Positions 34,306 to 43,773 of a stretch of 64,000 nucleotides of DNA are shown piece after piece. Where the stretch lies: NCBI RefSeq assembly GCF_000444995.1, contig NC_022041.1, forward strand, positions 3,351,501 through 3,415,500, given 5' to 3'. Position numbers and translations under genes: made by a program. Position 1 is the first letter of the stretch. Every line of letters begins with the position of its first letter. This DNA comes from Paracoccus aminophilus JCM 7686 (lineage in GTDB: Bacteria > Pseudomonadota > Alphaproteobacteria > Rhodobacterales > Rhodobacteraceae). The notes below the pieces were generated by a model. The model saw only the letters and a list, made by a program, of their open reading frames with translations, had not been told where the DNA came from and ran no database searches.

Positions 34306-35673
34306 TCAGTTCGTTGCCGCTTCCGGCTCTTTGGCCGGGGCGGCGTCGCTGGCGGTCGTGGCCGAGGCCCCCGCAACACCGACCGGACGGCCGACCAGCA
34401 CGAAGCGCAGATCGGGCGAATGCAGCATCCGCGCCGCGACCCGTTTCACGTCATCTGCCGTCACCGCTTCGATCTTGGCGTTGCGGGTGTTGACGTAATC
34501 GGCGGGCAGGCCGACCAGCTGCATTCCGGCGAGAATCCCCGAGATCTTGGAGTTACCGTCAAAGCGCAACGGGTATTCCCCGGTCAGATAAGTCTTGGCA
34601 TTGTCGAGCTCTTTCTCGGTCACGCCCTGCGCCATGCGGTCCCATTCGGTCTTGGTCAGCTCGACCGCCTCGGCGACCTTGTCATTGGCCGAGGCCATGC
34701 CACCGCGCCACAGATCGCCGTAAAGCCCGTTGTCGAGCGTCGTGCTGACGCCATAGGTCAGGCCGCGCTTTTCGCGGATCTCATCCATCAGCCGCGAGGA
34801 AAACCCGCCGCCGCCCAGAATGAAATTCGCAACATAGGCCGAGAAATAATCCGGATCGCTCATCGGCAGACCGGCCTGCGCAAAGCTGACGATGGTCTGG
34901 GGGCTGTCCCAATCGATGACCGTGGTGCCGCCGGTCAGCCCCAGTTTCGCGGGCTGGGGCAAGGGTGCGGTGCCGGTCGCGGGCAGATCGCCCAGAACCT
35001 TGTCGAGCAGCGCGCCCAGCTCGGCCCCGGTGATGTCGCCCGCGGCAGAAACCAGCACGCGGTCGCGGGCCAGCACGCGGTTCTTGGCATCCAGCAGATC
35101 GTCACGCGTCAGCTTGCCGACCGTCTCCAGCGTGCCGTTGATCGAGCTGCCATAGGGGTGGTCGCCCCAAGCCTGCCGCGCCATTTCCTTCGCCGCAATC
35201 GAGGAGGGATCGGTGTTTTCCGAACGGATCGCCAGCTCGACCTGCGAGCGCACGCGGTCAATCGCCTCTTGGTCAAAGCGCGGCGTGGTCAAGGCGGTTT
35301 TCAGCACATCCGCGACCTCATCGCGGTTGTCGGTCAGAGCGCGGGCGGTCACGATCAGGGCGTCATCGCCCACGTCGAAATTCACATCCGCGCCGAGCTC
35401 TTCGATCTTCTGGGCGAATTGGGTCGAGTTCATCTCGCCCGCGCCCTCTTCGAGCGTCGCGGTCATCAGATTGATCGCCCCACGCTTTTCGGGCGCATCA
35501 AGGCTCGCGCCGCCTTTGAACATCAAGGTGAAGGCGGTGAAGGGGATCGAGTGATCCTCGACCAGCCAGGCCTTGACGCCGCCCGGAGACGTGACCTGCT
35601 GGATCTCGATCGCGCCAGCGGGCAGGCTCGCGAGCAGAAGGAAGCAGAGAGATGCGAAGCTGCGGCGGATCAT
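34306..35673 (-). CDS. M16-family peptidase-like protein, non-catalytic partner
   Basis: Exported insulinase/pitrilysin-family protein of 455 residues with signal peptide MIRRSFASLCFLLLASLPAGA. At the place of the HxxEH zinc site it has KRGAINLMTATLEEGAGEM, without the histidines, so it should be the non-catalytic half of a heterodimer. GGGGFSSRLMDEIREKRGLT, the R/Y motif of the substrate-binding half, is well kept. It overlaps the catalytic M16 gene by four bases, the usual arrangement in alphaproteobacteria. Confidence 0.9.
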   Translation of the reverse strand: MIRRSFASLCFLLLASLPAGAIEIQQVTSPGGVKAWLVEDHSIPFTAFTLMFKGGASLDAPEKRGAINLMTATLEEGAGEMNSTQFAQKIEELGADVNFDVGDDALIVTARALTDNRDEVADVLKTALTTPRFDQEAIDRVRSQVELAIRSENTDPSSIAAKEMARQAWGDHPYGSSINGTLETVGKLTRDDLLDAKNRVLARDRVLVSAAGDITGAELGALLDKVLGDLPATGTAPLPQPAKLGLTGGTTVIDWDSPQTIVSFAQAGLPMSDPDYFSAYVANFILGGGGFSSRLMDEIREKRGLTYGVSTTLDNGLYGDLWRGGMASANDKVAEAVELTKTEWDRMAQGVTEKELDNAKTYLTGEYPLRFDGNSKISGILAGMQLVGLPADYVNTRNAKIEAVTADDVKRVAARMLHSPDLRFVLVGRPVGVAGASATTASDAAPAKEPEAATN

Positions 35674-37070
35674 TGGGCCACCTCCTGAGTCGAGTTGAGC
35701 GGCGCATTGGCCGGAGCCGCAGGCGCGTCAGCCGCAGCGGTCGCGTCAGCCGGGCCTGCGGGCAAAAGCCAGCCCGTCACCGAGGCCTTACTGGTCAGCA
35801 CCTTCTCCGCCGCGGCGCGGATGTCATCGACCGTCACCGCCGCGAGAATCGTCGGCCAGTCGTTCACATCCTCGACCGACAGACCGACCGCCAGACCCTG
35901 CCCGTAATCATAGGCGCGGCCATGGGCGGAATCCTGTTTGTAGACCTGCGCCGCGCGGATCTCGGTTTTGACGCGTTCAAGCTGGGCGGGATCGGGGCCG
36001 TCCTTGAGGAAATCGGCCAAAGCCTGATCGAGTGCCGCTTCGGCGTCCGCATTGCTGACCCCCGGCCCCGGCATCAGCGTGATCGCGAAGGTGGTCGGAT
36101 CGACCGACATCCCGTCATAGGAGACGCCCGCATAAAGCGCCTTGCCGGGCAGGACGACCTTTTGCGCCAGCACCGAGGTCTGGGCAGAACCGCCCAGCAA
36201 TTCGGCCAGAAGCGTCAAAGCGGCGGCCTCTTTCTGATCGCCGGGCTTGCGCTGCGCGGCCAGAATCGTGCGCACCATGCTCGGCTGCGGCACGCGAGCG
36301 TCGACGCGCTCCATCCGGCGGGGTGAGGCCTGTTCGGGCTCTTGCGGGCGCGCTTTGCGCGGCGCATCGGGTTTGGCCGGGATCGGGCCGTAATATTTCT
36401 CGGCCAATTGGCGGACCTTTTCAGCCGAGACATCGCCCGCCACCACCAGAACAGCGGCATTCGGGGCGTAATGGCGGCTGTACCAATCCAGCGCGTCGTC
36501 GCGGGTCAGCCCCTCCATCTCTTGGCGCCAGCCGATCACCGGGCGGCCATAGGGGCTGTTGTAATACTGAACCGCATTGCGCTCTTCGCCAAAGAGCGCC
36601 GAGGGATCGCTGTCGGTGCGCTGCGCGCGTTCGGCCAGCACGACCTGACGCTCGGCCTGCCAATCATCGGGGCCGATGCGCAGATTTTCCATGCGGTCGG
36701 ATTCCATCTCCATGATCAGCGGCAGGCGGTCACTGGCGATGCGCTGGAAATAGGTGGTGAAATCATAGCTGGTGAAGGCATTGTCCATGCCGCCATTGGC
36801 GGTCACGGTTTTCGACAGCTCGCCGGGCGCGAGCTTTTCCGTGCCCTTGAACATCAGATGCTCGAGGTAATGCGCAATCCCGGATTTGCCTGCGGTTTCA
36901 TCGGCAGAGCCGATCTTATACCACACCATTTGCACGACGACCGGGGCGCGGTGGTCTTCGATGACCACGGCCTCCAGCCCGTTCGGCAAGGTGAAATGAC
37001 TGATCCCCTTCGGCATCTCTGCAAAGGCCGGGGCGGCAGAGACCAGAAGGGCGAGGGCGGCAAGACGCAT
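35670..37070 (-). CDS. M16-family zinc metallopeptidase, catalytic subunit
   Basis: Periplasmic insulinase-family peptidase of 466 residues. The signal peptide MRLAALALLVSAAPAFA is followed by the inverted zinc motif H-x2-E-H in HYLEHLMFKGTEKL and the distal glutamate in the following helix region. The ATG at 37070 follows CGGAGCATCTTC; the open frame upstream to 37187 is not supported. Paired with the downstream non-catalytic subunit, it probably degrades peptides in the periplasm. A terminator upstream separates it from the DUF3035 gene. Confidence 0.92.
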   Translation of the reverse strand: MRLAALALLVSAAPAFAEMPKGISHFTLPNGLEAVVIEDHRAPVVVQMVWYKIGSADETAGKSGIAHYLEHLMFKGTEKLAPGELSKTVTANGGMDNAFTSYDFTTYFQRIASDRLPLIMEMESDRMENLRIGPDDWQAERQVVLAERAQRTDSDPSALFGEERNAVQYYNSPYGRPVIGWRQEMEGLTRDDALDWYSRHYAPNAAVLVVAGDVSAEKVRQLAEKYYGPIPAKPDAPRKARPQEPEQASPRRMERVDARVPQPSMVRTILAAQRKPGDQKEAAALTLLAELLGGSAQTSVLAQKVVLPGKALYAGVSYDGMSVDPTTFAITLMPGPGVSNADAEAALDQALADFLKDGPDPAQLERVKTEIRAAQVYKQDSAHGRAYDYGQGLAVGLSVEDVNDWPTILAAVTVDDIRAAAEKVLTSKASVTGWLLPAGPADATAAADAPAAPANAPLNSTQEVAQ

Positions 37071-37166
37071 GAAGATGCTCCGGTTCGGATAGTCTCGCCA
37101 AACCTGCCCCGCCGCCCCGGGCAGGGCAAGGCCACGCGCTGTCATCAAAGCGTGAACCCGTGACAA

Positions 37167-37200
37167 AAGACGCAAAAGGAGGCGCAAGCGCCCCCTTTTT
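37167..37200 (-). terminator. Terminator downstream of the DUF3035 lipoprotein gene
   Basis: On the minus strand GGGGGCG and CGCCTCC form a 7-bp stem with one mismatch around CTTG, followed by TTTT. The plus strand also carries five T after the stem. It lies between the DUF3035 stop and the M16 start and likely ends the purH-lspA-DUF3035 transcript. Confidence 0.65.
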
Positions 37201-37223
37201 CGATCCTCAGCGGGCTGCGCCGA

Positions 37224-37799
37224 TCACTTGCGCATGTGATCGGGGGCCTGTGCTTTCTTCGGTGCGGTCACGGCCCCGGTCGCGCTATAGCCGCGCGGCG
37301 GTGCCGAAGGGGTCTGCACGCCGGTGGTGCGCCAACGCTCGATCTCGGTCCAGCTGTCGAGCGTCATCGGCTCATAGGCGCGGTAATAGACATTGGTATG
37401 GGCGATGACTTCGAGCAGGCGGCGCGAGTGGCGGCTGCGCCAGGCGAGATCTTCCTGCGCGGTCACTTGCCGGATATTGCCCTCGCGGCCAAGTCGGCCG
37501 GTATAGGCGAGAAGCGCGCCATCGGCCGCGCCGACGCCCTGCGCCGAAAGCTGGGCCGGATTGCCGCCAAGCGCCGCGACCGCATCGGCCGCCGGGGTCG
37601 GGTCGGTGATGTTCGAGCCGCCCGGCGTCGGCGCAGGCAGCGCGTTCAGATCGGTCGGGATCGTCAGCGGCTTGGTCGGCACGATCGCAAATTCATCGGG
37701 TCCGCGCTGATCCGATTTGATGCTCATCAGATGCGGATCGGTGCTACACGCCGCCAGCGTCAGCATGGTCATCGTCAGCAGAGTTGCCCGCAGCCGCAT
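37224..37799 (-). CDS. DUF3035-family lipoprotein
   Basis: Envelope lipoprotein of 191 residues with signal peptide and lipobox LAAC (Cys18). The segment RGPDEFAIVPTKPLTIPTDL and the proline-rich ALPAPTPGGSN that follows are the DUF3035 signature, frequent next to lspA in Rhodobacterales. Function is unknown. AAGGGACGTG precedes the ATG at 37799. Adjacency to signal peptidase II, which matures lipoproteins, is suggestive but not proof of a link. Confidence 0.82.
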   Translation of the reverse strand: MRLRATLLTMTMLTLAACSTDPHLMSIKSDQRGPDEFAIVPTKPLTIPTDLNALPAPTPGGSNITDPTPAADAVAALGGNPAQLSAQGVGAADGALLAYTGRLGREGNIRQVTAQEDLAWRSRHSRRLLEVIAHTNVYYRAYEPMTLDSWTEIERWRTTGVQTPSAPPRGYSATGAVTAPKKAQAPDHMRK

Positions 37800-37836
37800 C
37801 GTCACGTCCCTTTCGCCCGTTTGAGCCCTTCTAGCG

Positions 37837-38664
37837 TTATTTGCCCGCCCCGTCACGGGTCTTATCGTCGGCTTTGCTGCGCGACGACGTGCTCTTGCCG
37901 ACAGGCTTTGCGCCTGCCGCTGTCGCGCTGTTTCCTGCGGACTTCGCCGCCGCTTTGGCACTGGTCTTTGCCGCGGGTTTGGTCTCGGCCTCGCCCGCCG
38001 TCTCGCTGCGCTCGCGCCGCAGCGGCGGTTGCAGGAAAAGCCCCACCGCGCCCGCAAAGATCGCGATATCGGCGACGTTGAAACTATAGGGGTTTTGCCA
38101 GCTCGGCAGCGACATGTTCAGGAAATCGGCCACCGCGCCATAGGTCATCCGGTCGATGACATTGCCAAGCGCGCCGCCGATCAAAAGCCCGGCAGAGATC
38201 TGCGCAAAGGCCGAATGGACGGTGTTTCGCAGCCAGATCCAGACCCAGACGCAGACCGCGACAGCCACTGCGACCAGCACCCAGCGCATCACTTCGACAT
38301 CGCTGGCGAAGAGCCCGAAGTTCACCCCCTGATTCCACGCCATGCGCAGATTGAGCCAAGGATAGAACACATCGACTTCGCGCACGCGGTCGAGCTTGAG
38401 GATATGGATGACGTAATATTTGAGCAGCTGGTCGATCAGCAAAACACCGATCGCCACCGAAAGCACGCGCCGGGTTTCAGCCCGGGGCGCGGGATCTTCG
38501 GTCACCGCCTGCACAGAGCTGCGACCAGAGCCCGAGGCTATGCGCTCGGTCTTCGGCGTCGCGGCTTTGCGCGCGCGGGGCTTCGGGGCCGCCGGGTCGC
38601 CAGACTCGGCAGCTTTGGCCACGCGGGGCTTTTTCGGCTTGGGCTCTTGCTCTTCGTCGCTCAT
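37837..38664 (-). CDS. lspA: Lipoprotein signal peptidase II with charged N- and C-terminal tails
   Basis: Inner-membrane aspartic peptidase that cleaves prolipoproteins. The core (about residues 66-215) has four membrane helices and both catalytic aspartates, in [15 protein letters not shown] and [11 protein letters not shown], with [11 protein letters not shown] before them. The protein is 275 residues instead of about 160: a Lys/Pro/Ala-rich N-terminal tail of about 65 residues and a Lys/Ala/Ser-rich C-terminal tail of about 60 flank the core, and both should be cytoplasmic. The start has only a weak ribosome site (GAGAA), so part of the N-tail could be untranslated. It follows purH by 12 bases. 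Confidence 0.9.
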   Translation of the reverse strand: MSDEEQEPKPKKPRVAKAAESGDPAAPKPRARKAATPKTERIASGSGRSSVQAVTEDPAPRAETRRVLSVAIGVLLIDQLLKYYVIHILKLDRVREVDVFYPWLNLRMAWNQGVNFGLFASDVEVMRWVLVAVAVAVCVWVWIWLRNTVHSAFAQISAGLLIGGALGNVIDRMTYGAVADFLNMSLPSWQNPYSFNVADIAIFAGAVGLFLQPPLRRERSETAGEAETKPAAKTSAKAAAKSAGNSATAAGAKPVGKSTSSRSKADDKTRDGAGK

Positions 38665-38676
38665 GCCGGCCGGTTC

Positions 38677-40266
38677 TCAGTGGCGGAAATGGCGCTGGCC
38701 GGTAAAGACCATGGCAAGACCGCGCTCATCGGCGGCAGCGATGACTTCATCGTCACGCATCGAGCCGCCCGGCTGGATCACCGCAAGCGCGCCGGCATCG
38801 GCCAGAGCGATCACGCCATCCGCGAAGGGGAAGAAGGCATCCGAGGCCACGACCGCGCCTTGCGTCAGCGGCTGGGCCAGACCCAGCGCCTCAGCCATGT
38901 CCTGCGCCTTGCGCTGCCCGATCCGGGTCGAATCGATGCGGCTCATCTGGCCCGCGCCGATCCCGACCGTTGCCAGATCCTTGGCATAGACGATCGCATT
39001 CGACTTGACGTGTTTGGCGACGGTCCAGGCGAAGAGCAGATCCTTCAGCTCGGCCTCGGTCGGCTGACGCTTGGTCACGACCTTGAGGTCGGCAGGCCGG
39101 ATCACGCCATTGTCCCGGCCCTGCACCAGAAAGCCACCCGCGACCTGACGGAAGGTGTCGCCCGCCGCCGCCGGATCAGGCAGGCCGCCGGTGGTCAGCA
39201 GACGCAGGTTTTTCTTCGCCGCAAAGATCTCGCGCGCTTCATCGGTCGCATCGGGGGCGATGACGACTTCGGTGAAGATCTCGGTGATCGCGCGGGCGGT
39301 TTCAGCGTCGAGCGTCGTGTTCAGCGCGATGATCCCGCCAAAGGCCGAGGTCCGGTCGCAGTCGAAGGCGCGGCGATAGGCCTCGCCCGCGCTGGCGCCA
39401 GTCGCCACACCGCAGGGATTCGCGTGCTTGATGATCGCGACCGCCGGGCCCTTGGCCGGGTCGAATTCGGCGACCAGCTCAAAGGCGGCATCGGTGTCGT
39501 TGATGTTGTTGTAGGAAAGTTCCTTGCCCTGCCATTGCTTGGCCGTCGCCACACCGGCCCGGTTCGAGCCGTCGGTGTAGAAAGCCGCCGCCTGATGCGG
39601 GTTCTCGCCATAGCGCAGGGTCTGGGCCAAGGTGCCAGCAAAAGCGCGGCGGCGCGGGGTTTCCTCGCCAATCGCCTTTGCCATCCAGGTGGACACAGCC
39701 GCATCATAGGCCGCCGTGCGCGCATAGGCAGTCTGGGCGAGCTTCTGGCGGAAGCTATAGGTGGTGTCGCCGTCGTTCGCGTTCAGCTCTGCCAGCAGAG
39801 CGGCATAGTCCTGAACATCGGTGATGACGCTGACGAATGCGTGGTTTTTCGAGGCCGCGCGGATCATCGCCGGGCCGCCGATATCGATATTCTCGATACA
39901 GGTGTCGTAATCGGCACCTTTCGCCACGGTTTCCTCGAACGGGTAGAGGTTCACGACCAGAAGGTCGATCATCCCGATCTCATGGGTCGCGGCCGCGGCC
40001 ATATGCTCGTCATTGTCGCGCAGGGCCAGAAGGCCGCCGTGAACCACCGGATGCAGCGTCTTGACGCGGCCATCCATCATCTCGGGGAAGCCGGTGACAT
40101 CGGCCACGTCGATCACGGTCAGGCCCGCCTCGCGCAGGCTTTTCGCCGTGCCGCCGGTCGAGAGGATTTCGATCCCCCGCGCGGAAAGGTCACGGGCGAA
40201 CTCGACCAGACCGGTCTTGTCGGAAACGGAAATCAACGCGCGGCGCATCGGAACGCGGTCACTCAT
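38677..40266 (-). CDS. purH: Bifunctional AICAR formyltransferase / IMP cyclohydrolase
   Basis: Enzyme of 529 residues catalysing the last two steps of de novo IMP synthesis. The N-terminal MGS-like cyclohydrolase domain starts [17 protein letters not shown] and includes [16 protein letters not shown]. The AICARFT domain includes [26 protein letters not shown] and [10 protein letters not shown], all canonical. The ATG at 40266 is used; the frame extends five codons further. It belongs to the leftward rsmB-heparinase-like-purH-lspA series, common in Rhodobacterales. Confidence 0.96.
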   Translation of the reverse strand: MSDRVPMRRALISVSDKTGLVEFARDLSARGIEILSTGGTAKSLREAGLTVIDVADVTGFPEMMDGRVKTLHPVVHGGLLALRDNDEHMAAAATHEIGMIDLLVVNLYPFEETVAKGADYDTCIENIDIGGPAMIRAASKNHAFVSVITDVQDYAALLAELNANDGDTTYSFRQKLAQTAYARTAAYDAAVSTWMAKAIGEETPRRRAFAGTLAQTLRYGENPHQAAAFYTDGSNRAGVATAKQWQGKELSYNNINDTDAAFELVAEFDPAKGPAVAIIKHANPCGVATGASAGEAYRRAFDCDRTSAFGGIIALNTTLDAETARAITEIFTEVVIAPDATDEAREIFAAKKNLRLLTTGGLPDPAAAGDTFRQVAGGFLVQGRDNGVIRPADLKVVTKRQPTEAELKDLLFAWTVAKHVKSNAIVYAKDLATVGIGAGQMSRIDSTRIGQRKAQDMAEALGLAQPLTQGAVVASDAFFPFADGVIALADAGALAVIQPGGSMRDDEVIAAADERGLAMVFTGQRHFRH

Positions 40267-40293
40267 CGGCAGGGCCCCCAATTTGTGTTGGCC

Positions 40294-41970
40294 TCACCTA
40301 CCCTCTGCCCGCGCCAAGGTCCAGCCAATCTGCATCGCCTGCCCGGTCAAGACCGCGGTAAGGACGATCTGCCGCGTCGGAACCGGCCCGGCTTGCGCGG
40401 GATCCAGCCAACAGGAGGGCTCGATGCGCAGTTCCGCCGTGCCGTCATGCGAGAAATACCAGTCATCGCCATGGGCCAGCCGCAGATGAACGAAATCGCC
40501 CTCGACCTCGGGCGTGACCTCGGCGTGCAGGTGGAAGCGCAGGTCAAAACCGATGCCCGCACGACCCGCATCGCTGACGATCTCGGCCAGCCGGGCCTGC
40601 GCGACCTCGTCGAGCGCCGCGATCGAATCCTCGCCGTCCAGCACGAAGCCGTCGGGATCGAGCCAAAGCTCGCGCAGATGGCTGAGCCCGTGACTGGCCA
40701 TCCAGCCGTCATGGCCCGCCAGCATATGGGCGACGGTGCCGGAATGAGGCAGGCCGAAATCCGGCCCGATCAGGCGGCCCTGCCCGTCATAATCCCCGGC
40801 CCAGACATTCTCCGGGCGCTGGGTCAGCACATCGGGCGCCGCGCCGGGATCGCCCGCCGCCGGACCCAGCCGCGACGAGGACAGCCCGGCCAGACAAAGC
40901 GTCGAATGGCAGGGCGTCGCCCGGCTCGCCCGCGCCCAGATCGGGCCAAAGCCCATGCCCGGGCCGCAGGACACGATGAGCGGCTGGCGCGCGACCGTCA
41001 TCTCGAAGGCCAGCGTCGAGGCGTGCCCCGTCGCCGCAGCCACCCCGGTCGGCGGCGCCGCCGCGTCAAGGATCACCGTCGTGCGCCCGCGCACCATCCG
41101 CGCAAAGCCCATCGCCTGACCGCGCGCCGAGACCGCGGGGCCGGGCGCCGCGCGCAGGCAATGGTCAAGCCGCCCCGGCACGCCGCGTCCGCCGCCGTGA
41201 AACTGCGGCAACGCGCCATCGGCATGGCGTAGCGCGCGCAGGCTTGGCGCCATCTCGCCGACGCTTGCGAGAAGCTGCGGCGGGGCCTCGATCCCGGCCT
41301 CACTCGCGGCCTCGACCGTCCAGACCAGCAGCGTGCAGGCATCGAGCAGGGATTCGGGCGAGCGCGGCTGCATCAGCGTCTCGGCCCCCATCGCCTCGGC
41401 CTCTTCGCCAAGCGCGATCAGCGCGGGCATGACCAGATGTTCGGCGCCGCGCAGATAGATGGTGGCGACGGCCAGACCAGCCAAAGTTTCCAGCCGGGGT
41501 TTGCCGTCGGGGCTGGTGTGCCAATGCTCGGCCAGAAAGTTCACATGCTTTTCAAGCGATTCGAAAAACGGCTCCGAGCCGTTGCGATCAAGGCCGGGCA
41601 GGACCATGCCGGAATGGAAGATCCAGCGCAGCACGCGCTTGCCCGCAACCTCGGGCGCCCATTCGACCGCGCCCGGCGCGGCCTCGGGGTGATCGGCGAT
41701 CCAGTCGAGCACGCGGCGCTGGACCACCGCCCGCGCCGGATGGCTGGCCAGAGCCGCCAGATCATCGAGCCAGCCAAAGCCGTGCAATTCGCTTGCGACA
41801 TTGACCGGAAGCCCGGGCGTGGCAAAGGGATCGCCCTTGAGCACATGCCCGGCGAGCTGAAGCTCTCCGCCCAGAATCTGGCTGCCACGATCGACATTGC
41901 CGATCGCCTTGGGTTCAGGCCGGTGCACGAAGCCTCGGGCCGGAGATGGGGTCGGAGGCAAATCGTTCAT
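40294..41970 (-). CDS. Heparinase II/III-like protein
   Basis: Protein of 558 residues with the alginate-lyase-like all-helical N-terminal half (LHGFGWLDDLAALASHPARA, WIFHSGMVLPGLDR, LETLAGLAVATIYLRG) and a beta-sandwich heparinase II/III C-terminal half (GHASTLAFEMT, HSGTVAHMLAGHDGWMASHG, FRFHLHAEV-like). No signal peptide is visible, so a secreted polysaccharide lyase role is doubtful; a cytoplasmic or non-classical role is possible. Conserved position between rsmB and purH in Rhodobacterales suggests a housekeeping envelope-related function. Confidence 0.82.
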   Translation of the reverse strand: MNDLPPTPSPARGFVHRPEPKAIGNVDRGSQILGGELQLAGHVLKGDPFATPGLPVNVASELHGFGWLDDLAALASHPARAVVQRRVLDWIADHPEAAPGAVEWAPEVAGKRVLRWIFHSGMVLPGLDRNGSEPFFESLEKHVNFLAEHWHTSPDGKPRLETLAGLAVATIYLRGAEHLVMPALIALGEEAEAMGAETLMQPRSPESLLDACTLLVWTVEAASEAGIEAPPQLLASVGEMAPSLRALRHADGALPQFHGGGRGVPGRLDHCLRAAPGPAVSARGQAMGFARMVRGRTTVILDAAAPPTGVAAATGHASTLAFEMTVARQPLIVSCGPGMGFGPIWARASRATPCHSTLCLAGLSSSRLGPAAGDPGAAPDVLTQRPENVWAGDYDGQGRLIGPDFGLPHSGTVAHMLAGHDGWMASHGLSHLRELWLDPDGFVLDGEDSIAALDEVAQARLAEIVSDAGRAGIGFDLRFHLHAEVTPEVEGDFVHLRLAHGDDWYFSHDGTAELRIEPSCWLDPAQAGPVPTRQIVLTAVLTGQAMQIGWTLARAEGR

Positions 41971-41999
41971 GGCCGCCCGGAAAATTGGATGCGTTGAGA

Positions 42000-43385
42000 T
42001 TAGGTTGCGTCGGCAGCAAGGCGCAAGCGCGCGATGTAAAACCCGTCCATTCCGCCACGCTCGGGCCACAGATCCGGGCGCAGCCGCAGCCCGCCCTCGG
42101 GCGTGATCCATTCGGGCGCAATGCCGGGCACGGTCGGCGGCTCGACCGTCAGGCCGGGATGGCGCGCCAAAGCGGCGCGGATCTGCTCTTCGCCCTCGGC
42201 TGGCAGAAGCGAGCAGGTCGCATAGACCAGCCGCCCGCCGGGTTTGAGCTGTTCGAGCGCATGGTCGATCAGCTCGGCCTGAAGCGCGACGATCTCGGGG
42301 ATCTCGGTATCGTCGCGGATGAGCGGCAGATCGGGATGGCGGCGAATCGTGCCGGTCGCCGAACAGGGCGCATCGAGCAGCACCGCATCCAGAGGCGCCT
42401 CGGCCTGCCATTCCAGCGCGTCACTGGCGACAAGCGTCGCCGACAGCCCGCAGCGCGCCAGATTTTCCGCGACACGCGCTAAGCGATGCTCGGAAATGTC
42501 GATGGCGGTGACCTCGGCGCCTGCGGCTGCAAGCTGCATGGTCTTGCCGCCCGGCGCGGCACAAAGATCGGCGATTCGCTCGCCCGGACGTGGATCGAGG
42601 ATGACCGCCGCCAGCGCGGCCGCCGCATCCTGCACCCACCAATCGCCCGCCTCATAGCCCGCCAGCGCCGAGACCTGCGTCCCAACCGGCAAGCGGTGCG
42701 AGCCGGTCGGCAGCGCCTCGCCCGGCGCTTCACGCCCCGGCTTCGCGGTCAGATCAAGCGATGCGCCCGCCTCATGGGCGGCCTCGATCGCCTGCGCGAC
42801 CTCTTCGCCCCAAGCGGCGACCACGGGCTCGCGCAGCCAATCGGGCATCTCTTGCGGCGTGAGGCTCGCCCAAAGCGCGCCTTCATCGGCAACCTTGCGC
42901 AGCACCGCATTGACCATGCCTGCCGCTGCCTGCCCCTTCTGGCCCATGCCACGCGCCAGAGCGACAGCGGCATTGACGACGCCGTGGGGCGCCTCGCCCA
43001 AGGCCAACAGTTCGACCGTGGCCAGACGCAGCAGCATCAGGATTTCAGGGCGCGGACGGCGGGCGAGATGCTTGTCCAGCACCGGCTCAAGCCGTCCGAC
43101 CCGGCGCAGGGTTTCCAGCGCAAGTCGGCGGGCTCGGGCCTTTTCGGCCGGGGCCAGACGCTCGATCACGCCCGCGGCCTCGTCCAGCGTCTGGCCGGTG
43201 GCCACCGCGTCGAGCAGCCGCAAAGCGCCCGCACGTGAGCGGTCGGGGCGTGGTTTGTCCCCGCCAGCGCCGGTGACAGCGCCCATCCCTGCGCCACTGC
43301 GCGCGGGCTTGCCCTGATCGCTGCGCCGTTTGCCCGCGCCTTGCGCGCCCGATCCTTTGCCGTGCTTGTCCAAAACCGACCCCAT
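42000..43385 (-). CDS. rsmB: 16S rRNA (cytosine-967-C5)-methyltransferase RsmB
   Basis: RNA methyltransferase of about 461 residues. The N-terminal NusB-like RNA-binding domain is followed by a SAM-binding domain with DLCAAPGGKTMQLAA, then the two catalytic cysteines in DAPCSATGTIRRHPD and VYATCSLLPAEGEEQI. The start is uncertain: the ATG at 43385 gives a 33-residue basic leader, and ATG 43286 would give 428 residues, nearer the family norm. The gene is divergent from the DUF1674 gene across 42 bp. Confidence 0.9.
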   Translation of the reverse strand: MGSVLDKHGKGSGAQGAGKRRSDQGKPARSGAGMGAVTGAGGDKPRPDRSRAGALRLLDAVATGQTLDEAAGVIERLAPAEKARARRLALETLRRVGRLEPVLDKHLARRPRPEILMLLRLATVELLALGEAPHGVVNAAVALARGMGQKGQAAAGMVNAVLRKVADEGALWASLTPQEMPDWLREPVVAAWGEEVAQAIEAAHEAGASLDLTAKPGREAPGEALPTGSHRLPVGTQVSALAGYEAGDWWVQDAAAALAAVILDPRPGERIADLCAAPGGKTMQLAAAGAEVTAIDISEHRLARVAENLARCGLSATLVASDALEWQAEAPLDAVLLDAPCSATGTIRRHPDLPLIRDDTEIPEIVALQAELIDHALEQLKPGGRLVYATCSLLPAEGEEQIRAALARHPGLTVEPPTVPGIAPEWITPEGGLRLRPDLWPERGGMDGFYIARLRLAADAT

Positions 43386-43427
43386 GCCTAGATTGAACCT
43401 CTCTAGCCCCAAGCGGAAGAAACCGCC

Positions 43428-43607
43428 ATGACCGACCCGACGCCCAAAGACATTCCCGCAGCCGCCCAGCGCGCCCTCGCTGAAGCCGAAGAGCGCCGCA
43501 AAAATGCCAAACCGTTGAATCTGCCGACCGAGCTTGGCGGACGTGATGGCCCCGAGCCCGTGCGCTACGGCGATTACGAGCGCAAGGGAATCGCGGTCGA
43601 TTTCTGA
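43428..43607 (+). CDS. DUF1674 / SDHAF4-like succinate dehydrogenase assembly factor
   Basis: A 59-residue protein ending LGGRDGPEPVRYGDYERKGI then AVDF, which is the complete hallmark of DUF1674, the bacterial relatives of mitochondrial SDHAF4 that protect and guide flavinylated SdhA. A helical, charged N-terminus precedes it. AGCGGAAG lies upstream of the ATG. No sdh genes are in the window, so it acts in trans if the family role holds. Confidence 0.88.
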   Translation: MTDPTPKDIPAAAQRALAEAEERRKNAKPLNLPTELGGRDGPEPVRYGDYERKGIAVDF

Positions 43608-43657
43608 TCCGAACCCCGCAAGCCTCTTTGGCGCCATGGCCCGCCCGTCATAAGCGC

Positions 43658-43682
43658 GTCACGATTCTCGCAAAACCGTGAC
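43658..43682. repeat. Small inverted repeat upstream of the RND pump genes
   Basis: GTCACG (43658-43663) and CGTGAC (43677-43682) are inverted copies 13 bases apart, followed by AAAACC/GGGGTTTTT-like sequence. It could be an operator for the pump, or the remains of a hairpin after DUF1674. No TetR- or MarR-type gene is adjacent. Confidence 0.3.
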
Positions 43683-43773
43683 CGGGGTTTTTGGTCTCGT
43701 TTACTTGCCATTGGGTATCCCGGTAGAAGAGTGACGCCGGAACACGCACCCGCCTGACGAGGAACGAAACCGC

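Noticed and set aside
38029..41232. Plus-strand open frame of 1067 codons across lspA, purH and the heparinase-like gene
   Set aside because: Antisense to clear genes, Arg/His/Asp-rich composition and no recognisable domain.
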